Shown here one piece after another: positions 14,915-15,050 of a stretch of DNA of 15,050 nt. The translations under genes were made by a program, and so were the position numbers. Under the pieces are notes generated by a model that was not told the origin of the DNA, did no database searches, and saw nothing but the letters and a program-made list of their open reading frames with translations. The first letter of the stretch is position 1. Every line of letters starts with the position of its first letter. Source of the stretch: Desulfatitalea sp. (GTDB lineage Bacteria; Desulfobacterota; Desulfobacteria; Desulfobacterales; Desulfosarcinaceae); contig JABDRH010000426.1 of the NCBI GenBank assembly GCA_013041835.1, positions 1 to 15,050 of the forward strand. The letters run 5' to 3'.

Positions 14915-15050
14915 TGTTTTTGAAGGGGACACGGGCGAACGACCTATCAACTTATAGATATCATTCATAATCATCAGCGCTGCCTCGGGACGGCCGAGGG
15001 AGCGCGCTTTTTTTGCCATTTGCTGCAGGCGCTCACGGTGGCGCATGTGG
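14882..15050 (-). CDS. murG: UDP-N-acetylglucosamine transferase MurG, C-terminal end (partial)
   Basis: The gene enters from the right edge; only its last 55 codons are visible. The frame (first full codon at 15049) reads RERLQQMAKKARSLGRPEAALMIMNDIYKLIGRSP and then a low-complexity tail ending in KTNRLTNKRKTG. The helical part matches the C-terminal end of MurG, where RxxMAxxARxLGRPxAA and a closing helix are typical, and the position directly before murC fits. MurG makes lipid II from lipid I on the inner face of the membrane. The last dozen codons come from the octamer array and are probably not part of the original domain. The call rests on a short segment plus context. Confidence 0.75.
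   Translation of the reverse strand, partial: HMRHRERLQQMAKKARSLGRPEAALMIMNDIYKLIGRSPVSPSKTNRLTNKRKTG

Overview
The window looks like chromosome from a Desulfobacterota (deltaproteobacterial) sulfate reducer, probably Desulfobacterales. This is inferred from four things: the gene order murG-murC-ftsQ-ftsA-ftsZ followed by a radical SAM gene, the protein sequences, the roughly 60% GC coding regions, and the large structured intergenic repeat at the left edge. No rRNA, tRNA or CRISPR array was seen. Every intact gene is on the minus strand, so transcription runs from right to left.

Right part (about 8199-15050): the downstream end of a division and cell wall (dcw) cluster. In transcription order it holds the 3' end of murG, murC, ftsQ, ftsA, ftsZ and a B12-binding-type radical SAM protein. 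murB and ddl, which many dcw clusters carry between murC and ftsQ, are absent here: only 18 bases separate murC from ftsQ. The murG/murC junction is built from a tandem octamer array that encodes the murG tail and leaves murC without a clear Shine-Dalgarno sequence. FtsZ has two copies of its conserved C-terminal peptide.

Middle (about 6491-8198): a gene graveyard, much poorer in GC than its flanks in places (one row near 32%, one near 38%, against 60% in a murC row). It holds three broken genes in alternating orientation: the core of a metallo-beta-lactamase-fold hydrolase (+), the C-terminal part of a DUF1254/DUF1214 protein (-), and a PAS-linker-LuxR-HTH regulator (+) carrying a frameshift and an apparent internal deletion. 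A small four-helix membrane protein of unknown function (6056-6490, -) lies to its left.

Left part (346-5908): a compact five-gene operon with a good sigma70-like promoter. It encodes a large TPR protein, a small J-domain protein, GrpE, an Hsp70 and a small zinc-ribbon/TPR-like protein. It is a dedicated second chaperone machine rather than the housekeeping dnaK operon: the Hsp70 is short (579 aa), the J protein has PPE where HPD is expected, and the TPR protein ends in an acidic repeat plus the pentapeptide QLDLF, which matches the beta sliding-clamp binding consensus. This operon is the best candidate for an undescribed system in the window. Bases 1-345 have no gene but carry a large nested inverted repeat and a second hairpin, probably a dispersed intergenic element.
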